From: Clostridium sp.
GTDB lineage: Bacteria; Bacillota; Clostridia; Clostridiales; Clostridiaceae
Direction of reading: 5' to 3'
Length of the DNA: 64,000 nucleotides
NCBI GenBank assembly: GCA_018372555.1
Contig: JAHAIU010000002.1
Coordinates: forward strand, 14,510-78,509
Shown: positions 25,252 to 34,689 of the stretch, in pieces
Layout: every line of letters starts with the position of its first letter
Numbering within the stretch: the first letter of the stretch is position 1
The notes under the pieces: model-generated
What the model saw: the letters and a program-made list of their open reading frames with translations, nothing else
Told to the model about the DNA's origin: nothing
Databases searched by the model: none
Made by a program: the position numbers and the translations under genes

Positions 25252-26370
25252 CTATATTTCTTTTCCTTGTGTCTGCCTCGATATGTTTAAAAGTATTCCC
25301 ATAGCAAGCATATTAATAACTAAGGATGTACCTCCATAACTTATAAATGGCATAGGCACCCCTGTTACTGGCATAGATCCAGTAACGACTGCTATATTAA
25401 TAATTGCTTGAACTGCTATTATTGAAGTTATTCCAATTGCTAAAAGAGTTCCGTAAGTATCTTTAGCCTTTAATGCAACTTTTATCCCTCTCCAAATAAA
25501 GAATACAAATATACTAACTATAAGTAAACATCCTATTAATCCAAGCTCCTCACCTATAATTGAGAAAATGAAATCATTATGGGGTTCTGGCATATATAAA
25601 GTCTTTTGTCTAGATTGACCTAGCCCAAGTCCCGTTACACCACCTGCCCCCAAGGCATAAAAAGATTGAATTAATTGGTATCCATCTCCCGCTGGATCTT
25701 GCCATGGATTTAAAAAATTTAACATCCTTGCTCTTCTATAATCTTCACCAAATATAAAGAACATTACTGCTACTAACAGTACAGGTGCAACTTTCCCAAA
25801 AAGATCTTGTATTCTTCCACCTGCAACAAATAACATAATAAAAGTAACTATCATTATAATAGCTGCTATACTTAAGTTTTTTTCTGCTAATATCATAGCT
25901 GCAAAAAATCCTGAAACCCCTAAGTATGGAACAATTCCAGTCCAAAACTTTTTAACCCCATCTCCTTTAATATCTAAACTCATTGCTAAAAACATTACAA
26001 CAACATATTTAGTTAATTCAGATGGTTGAAAAGATAATGGTCCAAGTTGAATCCATCTTTTAGCACCGTTAACTGCTGGAAAAAAGAATACTGCAATTAA
26101 TAACGGTATAGTTACAATAAGTAAATAAGGTGTAATTTTTCTTAGTTTATGATAATCAATTCTTGAAATTAAACCCATTCCTATTATTCCAGTAATAGCC
26201 CAAATTAATTGCTTTTTTAAATATACCATGCTATCACCTTCTTTAAACATAGCATAGTAAGAACTAGCTGAGTAAATCATTATTACTCCAATAGCTAGTA
26301 AAAATATAACAGCATAAAAAATACCATAGTCAAATTCATTAACCCTACCCTTTGGCTTTGCTGTTCTCAT
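25252..26370 (-). CDS. spoVE: SEDS family peptidoglycan polymerase SpoVE/FtsW
   Basis: A 372-residue, roughly ten-helix SEDS glycosyltransferase that polymerises lipid II with a class B PBP. Family marks: YHKLRKITPYLL, GAKRWIQLGPLSFQPSELTK, NPWQDPAGDGYQLIQS, LGLGQSRQKTLYMPEPHNDF, VTGVPMPFISYGGTSL. I chose ATG 26370, with GGAGGAG 6 bases upstream, over an in-frame ATG inside that site. Because spoVD lies in the same cluster, this is more likely SpoVE (spore cortex) than vegetative FtsW, but sequence alone does not prove it. No murD or murG accompanies it. Confidence 0.9.
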   Translation of the reverse strand: MRTAKPKGRVNEFDYGIFYAVIFLLAIGVIMIYSASSYYAMFKEGDSMVYLKKQLIWAITGIIGMGLISRIDYHKLRKITPYLLIVTIPLLIAVFFFPAVNGAKRWIQLGPLSFQPSELTKYVVVMFLAMSLDIKGDGVKKFWTGIVPYLGVSGFFAAMILAEKNLSIAAIIMIVTFIMLFVAGGRIQDLFGKVAPVLLVAVMFFIFGEDYRRARMLNFLNPWQDPAGDGYQLIQSFYALGAGGVTGLGLGQSRQKTLYMPEPHNDFIFSIIGEELGLIGCLLIVSIFVFFIWRGIKVALKAKDTYGTLLAIGITSIIAVQAIINIAVVTGSMPVTGVPMPFISYGGTSLVINMLAMGILLNISRQTQGKEI

Positions 26371-26391
26371 AAAAACTCCTCCAATCAACGA

Positions 26392-27366
26392 TTAAAGGGC
26401 TATAAATCCTATAACGCATAATAAAACAGTAATTATAGAAAATACAGTTACTATTTTAGTTTCGCTCCATCCTTCTTGCTCAAAATGATGATGAATTGGT
26501 GCCATCTTAAATAATCTCTTACCTCTTAACTTATAAGATGAAACTTGTAATATAACAGATATAGTTTCAAATACATAAATTCCACCAACTATAACTAAAA
26601 TAAGTGGTAATTCTAATATTAATGCAATAGTAGCTATTGCTCCACCTATTGCTAGTGATCCAGTATCGCCCATAAATACTTTAGCTGGATATGCATTGAA
26701 TTTAAGAAATCCAAGAAGTCCTCCGGCTAAAATAAAGGAAAATACTGATAAGGACTCATGTCCCATTGTAAATGAAACTACTCCAAAGAAAGTTAATACT
26801 AAAATACTAACAGTAGATGCTAATCCATCTAATCCATCTGTTAAGTTTACTGCATTAGTCGTACCAGCATAATAAACTATAACAAAAGGTATATAAAGTA
26901 TTCCAAGTGGAATTTTAGTTCCTATAAAAGGTATCATTAAACCTGTGCCTAAATTTACACTTCCATAAACTGCAATTGCAGTAGAAAAAATAATTAATAA
27001 TAGCATCTTTTGCCAAGCCTTTAAACCTTCATTCTGTTTTTTGACAATTTTTAAGAAATCATCTAAAAATCCAATAAATCCAAAAGCAAGTAATGAATAA
27101 AGCGCAATCATCGCTTCATCTGTTGGATTATATCTCATTACCACCATTACTATAAGTGTTGAAATAATAAATATCAACCCACCAATAGTAGGCGTTCCAG
27201 CCTTTTTAAGATGGCTTTGAGGCCCTTCTTTTCTTATATTTTGCCCAAATTTAAGTCTTTGTAGCATTGGAATTATAATTGGTCCTAATACAATTGAAAT
27301 TATAAAGGATACAACAAGTCCAATTGCTATTTTTGATGTTATTATATCTACTAATTTATCCCCCAT
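26392..27366 (-). CDS. mraY: Phospho-MurNAc-pentapeptide transferase
   Basis: MraY transfers phospho-MurNAc-pentapeptide to undecaprenyl phosphate, making lipid I. The 324-residue, ten-helix protein shows [17 protein letters not shown], the catalytic Asp pairs in [12 protein letters not shown] and [26 protein letters not shown] and the APIHHHFE loop. The ATG at 27366 is separated from an AAGGAGG by 24 bases that contain a perfect 17-base hairpin (27371-27387), see the separate entry. 33 bases after murF. Confidence 0.96.
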   Translation of the reverse strand: MGDKLVDIITSKIAIGLVVSFIISIVLGPIIIPMLQRLKFGQNIRKEGPQSHLKKAGTPTIGGLIFIISTLIVMVVMRYNPTDEAMIALYSLLAFGFIGFLDDFLKIVKKQNEGLKAWQKMLLLIIFSTAIAVYGSVNLGTGLMIPFIGTKIPLGILYIPFVIVYYAGTTNAVNLTDGLDGLASTVSILVLTFFGVVSFTMGHESLSVFSFILAGGLLGFLKFNAYPAKVFMGDTGSLAIGGAIATIALILELPLILVIVGGIYVFETISVILQVSSYKLRGKRLFKMAPIHHHFEQEGWSETKIVTVFSIITVLLCVIGFIAL

Positions 27367-27397
27367 TGTTACTGCCGTATTGGCAGTTCACCTCCTT
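27367..27397 (-). promoter_or_regulatory. Shine-Dalgarno / hairpin / start arrangement of mraY
   Basis: Minus strand: AAGGAGG (27391-27397), TGA-type linker, ACTGCC-AATAC-GGCAGT (27371-27387), four to five bases, ATG (27366). The distance of 24 bases is too long for normal initiation. If the 6-bp stem folds, the effective spacing is 7. No in-frame alternative start lies closer to the Shine-Dalgarno. Confidence 0.7.
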
Positions 27398-27399
27398 TG

Positions 27400-28770
27400 T
27401 TATACATCTGCCTCTTCTAATGAATTTACTATTTCTTCAAACTTCATTCCTCTTGAAGCTTTAACTAAAATTACATCATTTTCTTTAATTATAGTTTTTA
27501 AATCATCTATGAAATCTTTTTTATCTTCAAATGTAAGTATGCTATCTAAAGAATATCCTTTTCTAAAACATTCTTTATAGCTTCCTATAGCTATTAATAA
27601 ATCAACCTTATCTTTAGCATAACTTCCTACCTCAGTATGTGCATTTACAGCTTCATCGCCAAGTTCATTCATAGTTCCAAGTATAGCTATCTTTCTTCCT
27701 TTTTTATAAGCGCTGAGTACATCCATAGAAGATTTCATTGAATCAGGACTTGCATTATAACAATCATTTATTATTGTTATCTTATCTCTTTTTATAACTT
27801 CTAGTCTCATAGAAGTAGCTTCTAAATTTTTAATCCCGAGCTTCATTTCTTCAAATGATAATTTAAACTTTTTAGCTACAGCTATTGCAAGCATAGAATT
27901 CAAAATATTATGTTTTCCTGCCATAGGTATGTTAAATATTATCTCTTGATTATTATCTTGTATAGAAAAGGTAGTATTATCTTCCATTAGTATAATATTA
28001 AAAGCATAAACATCATATTCATGATTATAGCCAATTCTTAAAATTTCAAAACATTTATCTTTTATTTTTAATAAATTTTTATCTTCACCATTAATTATTA
28101 AACAATTGCTTTCATCAAAGTAATTAAATATTTCAGATTTAGCCTTTAAAATATTCTCTTGAGTTTTTAAGTTTTCTATATGAGATAATCCTATATTAGT
28201 AATTACAGCAATATCTGGTCTTGCACATTTAGCAAGTACATCTATTTCACCTAAGTCACTCATTCCCATTTCTAATACAGCAACATCATAAGTGCTATCT
28301 AATTCTAATATCATAAGTGGTAAACCTATTTGATTATTAAAATTCCCCTTAGTCTTAAAAACCTTATATTTTTCACTTAAAAAGGCTGCAATTAAATCCT
28401 TAGTAGAAGTCTTACCGCAAGAACCAGTTACTCCAACAACTTTTAATCCTAGCTTCTTTCTATAAAAGCTAGCTAAATCTAATAATGCTTTTTCTGTATT
28501 ATCAACTAAAATTACAGTTTGAGCTTCCTCTTCTTTATCAATATCAAATAATATTTCACTTACTATTGCAATAGATGCACCCTTTTTAAAGGCATCTATT
28601 ACAAACTTATTACCATCAAATCTTTCTCCCTTAATAGCAATATAAATATTATCTTTTTGAATTTTTCTAGTATCTATACAAACATTGTTAAAATTTTCTC
28701 GCCCTCTAACAACAACCTTACCATTAATTGCTTCAACTATTTCTTTAAAAGATAATTCCACTTTATACAC
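27400..28770 (-). CDS. murF: UDP-MurNAc-tripeptide--D-Ala-D-Ala ligase
   Basis: MurF adds D-Ala-D-Ala to UDP-MurNAc-tripeptide. The 456-residue protein has the N-terminal substrate domain (VCIDTRKIQKDNIYIAIKG), the ATP loop GVTGSCGKTSTKDLIAAFL, KGNFNNQIGLPLMIL, LEMGMSDLGEIDVL and DCYNASPDSMKSSMDVL of the ligase fold. It follows murE by 5 bases in the operon. Start is ATG at 28770 with GAGG upstream. Confidence 0.96.
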   Translation of the reverse strand: MYKVELSFKEIVEAINGKVVVRGRENFNNVCIDTRKIQKDNIYIAIKGERFDGNKFVIDAFKKGASIAIVSEILFDIDKEEEAQTVILVDNTEKALLDLASFYRKKLGLKVVGVTGSCGKTSTKDLIAAFLSEKYKVFKTKGNFNNQIGLPLMILELDSTYDVAVLEMGMSDLGEIDVLAKCARPDIAVITNIGLSHIENLKTQENILKAKSEIFNYFDESNCLIINGEDKNLLKIKDKCFEILRIGYNHEYDVYAFNIILMEDNTTFSIQDNNQEIIFNIPMAGKHNILNSMLAIAVAKKFKLSFEEMKLGIKNLEATSMRLEVIKRDKITIINDCYNASPDSMKSSMDVLSAYKKGRKIAILGTMNELGDEAVNAHTEVGSYAKDKVDLLIAIGSYKECFRKGYSLDSILTFEDKKDFIDDLKTIIKENDVILVKASRGMKFEEIVNSLEEADV

Positions 28771-28775
28771 CTCTA

Positions 28776-30227
28776 TTATTTTCTTTTATCTGCTAAAATT
28801 TCATCAACAACTTCTCTTTCATCAAAGTGTATTACACCTTCATTAGTTATTTGATAGTTTTCATGTCCTTTACCAGCTAAAACAACTACGTCTCCTTCTT
28901 CAGCCATATTTAGTGCAAGCCTTATAGCTTCTGTTCTATTTTCAATAGCTAAATAATTTGACTTTGTTATTCCTGCAATTATTTCTTTGATTATATACAT
29001 AGGATCTTCATCTCTTGGATTATCAGAAGTTATTACTGCTAAGTCTGCAATTTCTGTTCCAATGCGTCCAAGTTCAGCTCTCTTTACTTTATCTCTATCT
29101 CCGCCACAACCATAAACTGCTATTAATCTATTCTTAGTATAGCCTTTTAAAGTTTCTAGTATATTCTTAAGTCCATCTGGTGTATGTGCAAAATCAATTA
29201 TAATATCATAATTAATATCATACTTATATCCAACTCTCTCACATCTTCCTGGTACCACAACATCTAATAATCCCTTTTTAACAGCATTTACGCTAATACC
29301 TAATATGTTAACAGCTGCAATTACTCCTAGTGCATTATAAATATTGTATTCTCCAGGTAAAACTGAGTTATAACTTTCACCATTTATATCAAAATGTATA
29401 TCACCTTCTTTTAAAGCTATATTCCTTGCTTTAAAATCACTTTCTTCTCTAATAGAATAAGTTCTTACCATTTTATTTTCTAACTTTTCTACATCTTTTA
29501 ATACTCTATAACCATAATCATCATCTACATTTATAACACTAGCCTTACTTCTTTCAAAAAGCTTAAACTTAGCATTATAGTAATTTTCAAAGGACTTATG
29601 GAAATCTAGATGATCCCTAGTTAAGTTAGTAAATATACCTACTTCAAACTCACAACCATACACTCTATCAAGTTGTAGTGAATGTGATGATACTTCCATT
29701 ACACAATATTCACAACCTTCATCTGCCATATCTTTAAATAACTTTTGAAGTTCTAAAGATTCTGGTGTAGTTCTTTCAGATTTAATCTTTTTATCTCCAA
29801 TGTAGTTTGCTATTGTTCCTACAAGCCCAACTTTCTTTCCTTCTTTTTCAAGTATTGATTTTAATAAGTAAACAGTAGTTGTCTTACCATTTGTGCCCGT
29901 AACTCCTATTAGCTTTAACTTTTTAGTTGGATGATCATAATAGTTAGCTGACATTGTAGCTAACGCCTTTCTGCCTTCCTTAACTAATAATACAGTTACA
30001 TCTTTATCTTCTACAGTTATTTCTTTTTCACATAAAATAACCTTAGCTCCATTTTTTATAGCACTATTTGCATAATTATGTCCATCTACTTCAAAGCCTG
30101 TAAGACAAACAAATATATCTCCTTCTTTGATTTTCCTACTATCATATTGAATATGATTTATTTCCCTATCAATACTTCCATTTTTAAGTTCATAATTTAC
30201 CCCTTGTAATAAATCTACTAACTTCAT
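28776..30227 (-). CDS. murE: UDP-MurNAc-tripeptide synthetase, DAP-type
   Basis: MurE adds the third residue of the peptidoglycan stem. The 483-residue protein has YDSRKIKEGDIFVCLTG, the ATP loop GVTGTNGKTTTVYLLK, HSLQLDRVYG, LTRDHLDFHKSFENYYNAK and, decisively, SDNPRDEDP: the DNPR motif is typical of enzymes that add diaminopimelate. This fits the dapF gene at 13.9 kb. GGAGATG precedes the ATG. A hairpin at 30280-30306 lies between it and spoVD. Confidence 0.96.
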   Translation of the reverse strand: MKLVDLLQGVNYELKNGSIDREINHIQYDSRKIKEGDIFVCLTGFEVDGHNYANSAIKNGAKVILCEKEITVEDKDVTVLLVKEGRKALATMSANYYDHPTKKLKLIGVTGTNGKTTTVYLLKSILEKEGKKVGLVGTIANYIGDKKIKSERTTPESLELQKLFKDMADEGCEYCVMEVSSHSLQLDRVYGCEFEVGIFTNLTRDHLDFHKSFENYYNAKFKLFERSKASVINVDDDYGYRVLKDVEKLENKMVRTYSIREESDFKARNIALKEGDIHFDINGESYNSVLPGEYNIYNALGVIAAVNILGISVNAVKKGLLDVVVPGRCERVGYKYDINYDIIIDFAHTPDGLKNILETLKGYTKNRLIAVYGCGGDRDKVKRAELGRIGTEIADLAVITSDNPRDEDPMYIIKEIIAGITKSNYLAIENRTEAIRLALNMAEEGDVVVLAGKGHENYQITNEGVIHFDEREVVDEILADKRK

Positions 30228-30279
30228 TTAATCATCTCCTTAATTATTTAAATGAACTCCCTGTCTTTTGAATATAAAT

Positions 30280-30306
30280 TTAGCATGTGAGTGTCCCACA
30301 TGCTAA
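30280..30306 (-). terminator. Hairpin between spoVD and murE
   Basis: TTAGCATGTG (30280-30289) pairs perfectly with CACATGCTAA (30297-30306). Minus-strand tail ATTTATATTC is only moderately T-rich; it may be a partial terminator or a processing site. Confidence 0.5.
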
Positions 30307-30325
30307 TGTTAAGGGATATTCTATC

Positions 30326-32521
30326 TTAATCTCCATATTCCTCATGTAATACTAATTTTACATTTGTCCCCTTTGTTATGACTTCCCCTTTAGGTACACT
30401 TTGCTTTACTACAGCACCTTCACCTTCATAAGTATAAGTTATTCCTAAACTATCTAAAAGCTTTAGAGCAGATTCTAAAGAATAACCTCTTAAATCAGGC
30501 ATAACAACATTTTTATTATAAGACTCTAAGTCTCCAATGTCTATATTAATCTTAGAATTTTCTTTAACTGTATATCCTGGATATGGTTTTACATCTGTTA
30601 TTATAGACCCATTTCCAGTAATATTATACTCTAAATTATATTCTTTTAATATTTTCTTACCTTCATTTACATCTAATCCTCTTATTTCAGGTATAACCAC
30701 TTCTTTTACTATACTATCTATATCATCCTTAGGCATATCTTCGCTCATATAGTTAAATATATCAGTAAATAATATATTTGCTAATGGCGCAACTATTTGT
30801 CCTGCATAGTATGTTCCTGTTCCTGGTTCATCAATTGATATAAAGACAGTAACTTGAGGATTATCTACTGGTGCAAATCCTGCTAATGATGAAATATACT
30901 TACCAGACTCATAGCCTCCCCCTCTTGGATTAACCTTTTGAGCTGTACCAGTTTTTGCTCCAACATGATACCCTTCTATATATGCTTTACTTGATCCTCC
31001 ATAAGAAACTGTTCTTTCTAAGTAATCTCTAAGGATTGCAGTTTTTTCTTCACTTAAGACATCTGTTACCTTTGGTTCAAAAGATTCTAGTGCTACTGAA
31101 TTCCCTTCTGAATCTTTCGCTGTAATTTCTTTCATAATATGGGGCTGAATTAATTTTCCACCATTAATAATACTATTATAAGCTGTCATATATTGAACAG
31201 CATTTACGGTATTAGTTTGACCAAAAGAAATTGTTGCAAGGTCAGCTTCATTTATATCTTCAGTTTTCTTTATTATTCCTTTTGCTTCACCAGGTAAATC
31301 TACCCCACTTACTTGTCCAAATCCTAATTTTTTAATATATTCATTTAACTTTTCTTTTCCTATCTTCTTTCCTATTTCCATAAATCCAACGTTACATGAA
31401 TTTTGAAGTATTTCAGGTAATGTTAAAGTTCCATGACCTGAAGTCTTCCAACACTTAATTGTATGTGGTCCTACCTTTAAGCTACCACCACAATTAAAAG
31501 TATCTGATTCATTAACCAAGTTTTCTTCTAAATTTCCAACCATAGTAACAACCTTAAATATTGACCCTGGCTCAAATGTATCATTAACTAAGTGATTTCT
31601 CCACATTTTTTGAACCTTTTCCGCTAAATTAGCGCCTTCATAATCTTCTGCTCCTTGATAAGGAAAGTTAGGATCAAAATCTGGTTTATTAACCATTGCT
31701 AATATTTCACCATTATTAGGATTCATAATAATTATAGAAACTTGTTTAGCTAAATTATCCCTATATCCTTGTTCAGCTACCTTTTCTGCAAAAGCTTGTA
31801 AATTTGCATCTATAGTTAATACTACATCATTACCATCAATAGGAGGCGTAAACTTAGAAATTGTATATGGAAGTTCGTCATTATACTTACTTAGTTCAGA
31901 TATTCTAAGTCCTGGTGTTCCTGATAAAAATTTATTATATTCAAGTTCAACACCAGTTAGTCCTTGACCATCTATGTTTGTACTCCCCAATACATGAGCT
32001 AAAAAGTTCCCATTTGGATAATATCTTTTTGTATCTGGAGATACTATTACTCCAGGTATGTTTAAATTCTTAACCTTATCAGCAGGCTCCTTTTCTATTC
32101 TTCGTACTAATGTAGCTGCACCAGCATCAGCTCCACTTGGAAGCTTAGTATTAAGTTTATCTAATACTTTCTTTTCATCCATTTCTAATGCTTCTGATAC
32201 TAATTTGGCTATTTCTTCATTAGTAGTGTTTTCTTTTCTTAAGTGCCCCCTTATAGAATTTAAATCGAAATCTATTCTATAAACATTAGCAGAAACTGCA
32301 AGCTCTACACCATTTCTATCTAATATTCTTCCCCTTCTTGCGTCTATCTTAACTTCACTTGTCCATTGTTCTTCAGCCTTAGCTGAATACTCTTCCCTTT
32401 TAACTATCATTATGTAAGACAGCCTAAGCATTAAAAGAGCAAATATACATAATAATGCGGTAAGCGCTAATGACATTCTTTTTTTCATTAGCGCTTTATC
32501 CCTATAACTTTTCTTATTCAC
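30326..32521 (-). CDS. spoVD: Class B penicillin-binding protein SpoVD with PASTA domains
   Basis: A 731-residue transpeptidase with a short cytosolic tail, one membrane helix (about residues 16-36), a PBP dimerisation domain (RRGRILDRNGVELAVS), the transpeptidase domain with the serine motif PGSIFKVVT, SCN, and KTGTAQ, and two C-terminal PASTA domains (VVIPEIRGLDVNEGKKIL, VVMPDLRGYSLESALKLL). PASTA domains and cluster position favour SpoVD (cortex synthesis with SpoVE) over vegetative PBP. The start is GTG at 32521, with GGAGG 7 bases before it; the overlapping ATG is out of frame. Confidence 0.92.
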   Translation of the reverse strand: MNKKSYRDKALMKKRMSLALTALLCIFALLMLRLSYIMIVKREEYSAKAEEQWTSEVKIDARRGRILDRNGVELAVSANVYRIDFDLNSIRGHLRKENTTNEEIAKLVSEALEMDEKKVLDKLNTKLPSGADAGAATLVRRIEKEPADKVKNLNIPGVIVSPDTKRYYPNGNFLAHVLGSTNIDGQGLTGVELEYNKFLSGTPGLRISELSKYNDELPYTISKFTPPIDGNDVVLTIDANLQAFAEKVAEQGYRDNLAKQVSIIIMNPNNGEILAMVNKPDFDPNFPYQGAEDYEGANLAEKVQKMWRNHLVNDTFEPGSIFKVVTMVGNLEENLVNESDTFNCGGSLKVGPHTIKCWKTSGHGTLTLPEILQNSCNVGFMEIGKKIGKEKLNEYIKKLGFGQVSGVDLPGEAKGIIKKTEDINEADLATISFGQTNTVNAVQYMTAYNSIINGGKLIQPHIMKEITAKDSEGNSVALESFEPKVTDVLSEEKTAILRDYLERTVSYGGSSKAYIEGYHVGAKTGTAQKVNPRGGGYESGKYISSLAGFAPVDNPQVTVFISIDEPGTGTYYAGQIVAPLANILFTDIFNYMSEDMPKDDIDSIVKEVVIPEIRGLDVNEGKKILKEYNLEYNITGNGSIITDVKPYPGYTVKENSKINIDIGDLESYNKNVVMPDLRGYSLESALKLLDSLGITYTYEGEGAVVKQSVPKGEVITKGTNVKLVLHEEYGD

Positions 32522-32606
32522 ATCAATGCCTCCATGTAATTAATTACTAACATGTAAAGTATAATTATACTTTTTATCCGGCAAGTGTATTATTTTTTTT
32601 AATATG

Positions 32607-33044
32607 TTATTTTCTTATATTGGCAAAATAGTCGGTTGTAATATCTACAGTAATAGTATCATTTTTGCCTGGTAATTTCATTCCAGATTCACTAGCTACA
32701 TTTCTTACTTCATCAATAGAAGCCTTCCCTAATATAGAAGCTTTTAAAGCATTTCCTTCTTCAGTTGCTACGCTTATTTCTTTTCTTACTTTAGATAAAT
32801 CATTTTGAAGACCATAAACCTTTCCATTTCTAGCAATGGTTAATACTCCTAATACTAGTGCAACTGAAGCTACATTTAAAATATTTTTGACTACTTGCTT
32901 TTTTTGAGCCTTTTCTCTTCTAAGTCTTTCTCTTCTTTCTCTTTCTTGATTTTCTTTTTGAATTTTTCTATCAATTTCGTCATATTTTCTTTTAGGATTT
33001 AAAGCTGCATTTCCTCTAATATAATCATATTCCTTATTAACCAT
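32607..33044 (-). CDS. ftsL: Cell-division protein FtsL
   Basis: A 145-residue bitopic protein. A long charged cytosolic tail (residues 1-50, with RKIQKENQERERRERLRREK), a single helix (about 51-68, VKNILNVASVALVLGVLTI) and an extracytosolic coiled coil (VYGLQNDLSKVRKEISVATE) ending in a short tail. Position between rsmH and spoVD and this topology identify FtsL even though sequence conservation is low. It helps recruit and regulate the septal synthase pair. Confidence 0.85.
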   Translation of the reverse strand: MVNKEYDYIRGNAALNPKRKYDEIDRKIQKENQERERRERLRREKAQKKQVVKNILNVASVALVLGVLTIARNGKVYGLQNDLSKVRKEISVATEEGNALKASILGKASIDEVRNVASESGMKLPGKNDTITVDITTDYFANIRK

Positions 33045-33083
33045 TTTATTACTTCCCCCGTATTTATTTTCACATAATTTCTT

Positions 33084-34016
33084 CTAGAGCTTCTCAATAA
33101 CTCTTAATTTTGCACTTCTACTTCTTGGGTTTTCTAATATTTCTTTTTCTGAAGGTTCAATTGCCTTTCTAGAAATCACTTTTACCTTTGCTTCTCCCCC
33201 GCAAACGCAAATTGGAAATTCCTTTGGACATGTACAAGAAGTTGCTAACTCCTTAAACTTAAGTTTTACTATTCTATCTTCTAAAGAGTGGAAGGTAATA
33301 ATAGCCATCCTACCACCTTTATTTAATCTATTTACTCCATCTTCAATAGCCTTATTTAAAATAGATAATTCACTATTTACTTCTATTCTTATAGCTTGAA
33401 ATGTTCTTTTAGCTGGATGAGGCCCTTCTCTTCTAGCCCTTGCTGGTATAGCAGCTTTTATAATTTCAACAAGTTCTAAGGTAGTTTTAATTGGCTCCTC
33501 TTCTCTTCTTTCAACGATAAATCTGGCTATTCTCTTTGCAAACTTCTCTTCACCATAATCTCTTATTATTCTATAAATCTCTTCTTCAGAGTAATCATTT
33601 ACTACTTCATAAGCAGATAAGTCATTTTCTCTGTTCATCCTCATATCTAGTTCTGCATCTTGCATATAGCTAAAGCCTCTATCACCAGTATCTAACTGAT
33701 AAGATGAAACTCCAAGATCCATTAGCATTCCATCTATCTTTTCTATTTCTAAATCTGATAAAACCTTATCTATATTATAAAAATTACTATGAACATACTT
33801 TACATTACTAAAATCTTGTAACCTTATACCAGCTGCCTTTAAAGCATCTCTATCTTGGTCTATTCCAATCAATAATCCTTCACTAGATAAATTCTTTAGT
33901 ATTTCTAGAGAGTGTCCTCCTCCACCTAAAGTGCCATCTACATATATACCATTTTCTTTTATATTTAATCCCTCTATACACTCATTTAATAAAACTGACA
34001 CATGTTTAAATTCCAT
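33084..34016 (-). CDS. rsmH: 16S rRNA (cytosine-1402 N4) methyltransferase
   Basis: RsmH (MraW) methylates C1402 in the ribosomal P site. The 310-residue protein shows [15 protein letters not shown], the AdoMet loop [47 protein letters not shown] and [19 protein letters not shown] precedes the ATG. It follows mraZ by 11 bases in the standard mraZ-rsmH-ftsL order. Confidence 0.97.
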   Translation of the reverse strand: MEFKHVSVLLNECIEGLNIKENGIYVDGTLGGGGHSLEILKNLSSEGLLIGIDQDRDALKAAGIRLQDFSNVKYVHSNFYNIDKVLSDLEIEKIDGMLMDLGVSSYQLDTGDRGFSYMQDAELDMRMNRENDLSAYEVVNDYSEEEIYRIIRDYGEEKFAKRIARFIVERREEEPIKTTLELVEIIKAAIPARARREGPHPAKRTFQAIRIEVNSELSILNKAIEDGVNRLNKGGRMAIITFHSLEDRIVKLKFKELATSCTCPKEFPICVCGGEAKVKVISRKAIEPSEKEILENPRSRSAKLRVIEKL

Positions 34017-34027
34017 AATAATTCTCC

Positions 34028-34456
34028 TTATATTCCTAAATCACTCATTTTTTCTGCTATAGAGTCAAAATCAATATCTGCTTCATTATATTCTTGCCAT
34101 TTTTCCTTACTCCAAATTTCAACCCTAGTGAGTACACCTATACTTACTATTTCCTTTTCTATACATGCATATTCCTTTAAGTTTTGAGGAATCAATCCTC
34201 TTCCTTGCTTGTCTACTTCAACTTCACAAGCACCAGAAAAAAAGAATCTTACAAATGCTCTGGCATCTTTATTAGTAAGTGGTAATGATTTTAACTTCAT
34301 TTCTAAAGCCTTCCATTCTTCCATAGGATAGGTATATAGACATCCATCTAAACCCTTAGTGATAACGAATTTACTTCCCAATCCCTCTCTAAGTTTAGCA
34401 GGTACTATCATTCTATTTTTAGCATCTAATGCATGTTGATACTCTCCAATAAACAT
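34028..34456 (-). CDS. mraZ: Transcriptional regulator MraZ
   Basis: MraZ is an AbrB-fold DNA-binding protein that represses its own division/cell-wall operon. The 142-residue protein has two SpoVT-AbrB-like halves, [20 protein letters not shown] and [20 protein letters not shown]. The correct start is ATG 34456 (AAGGATG before it); a longer frame to 34504 would read through the operator boxes at 34485-34511. First gene of the operon, so autoregulation through those boxes is likely. Confidence 0.96.
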   Translation of the reverse strand: MFIGEYQHALDAKNRMIVPAKLREGLGSKFVITKGLDGCLYTYPMEEWKALEMKLKSLPLTNKDARAFVRFFFSGACEVEVDKQGRGLIPQNLKEYACIEKEIVSIGVLTRVEIWSKEKWQEYNEADIDFDSIAEKMSDLGI

Positions 34457-34484
34457 CCTTATCCCTACCTTTAAGAATTTCCCT

Positions 34485-34511
34485 CCACTTTTAACCACTT
34501 TCAACCACTTT
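34485..34511 (-). promoter_or_regulatory. Apparent MraZ operator, three AAAGTGG boxes
   Basis: Minus strand carries AAAGTGG three times with exact 10-base period: 34505-34511, 34495-34501, 34485-34491. This fits published MraZ sites in mollicutes (repeated AAAGTGG-type boxes) and the repeated TGGG boxes of E. coli. The boxes begin about +2 from the predicted transcription start, so bound MraZ would block early elongation or initiation. Confidence 0.8.
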
Positions 34512-34519
34512 ATAATACC

Positions 34520-34548
34520 ATTTTAGTATTTTTCTCATAATACTTCAA
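34520..34548 (-). promoter_or_regulatory. SigA-type promoter for mraZ operon
   Basis: Minus-strand TTGAAG (34543-34548), 17-base spacer, TAAAAT (34520-34525). It lies directly upstream of the three AAAGTGG boxes. Confidence 0.6.
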
Positions 34549-34634
34549 GGCTTATTTGTATTTAATTTGCCATTTTTTAAAAAAGTTGAATTATAGAAGC
34601 AATTTTTTAAATAATTCCTAAACTTTGGCAAAAT

Positions 34635-34658
34635 AAAAAAGCTGCCCTAAGGCAGCTT
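34635..34658 (-). terminator. Terminator of ychF
   Basis: AAGCTGCC (34639-34646) with GGCAGCTT (34651-34658), minus-strand TTTTTTATTTT. Starts 31 bases after the ychF stop and separates it from mraZ. Confidence 0.8.
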
Positions 34659-34689
34659 TAAATATTATAATTAAATCTAAAAGTTAATT

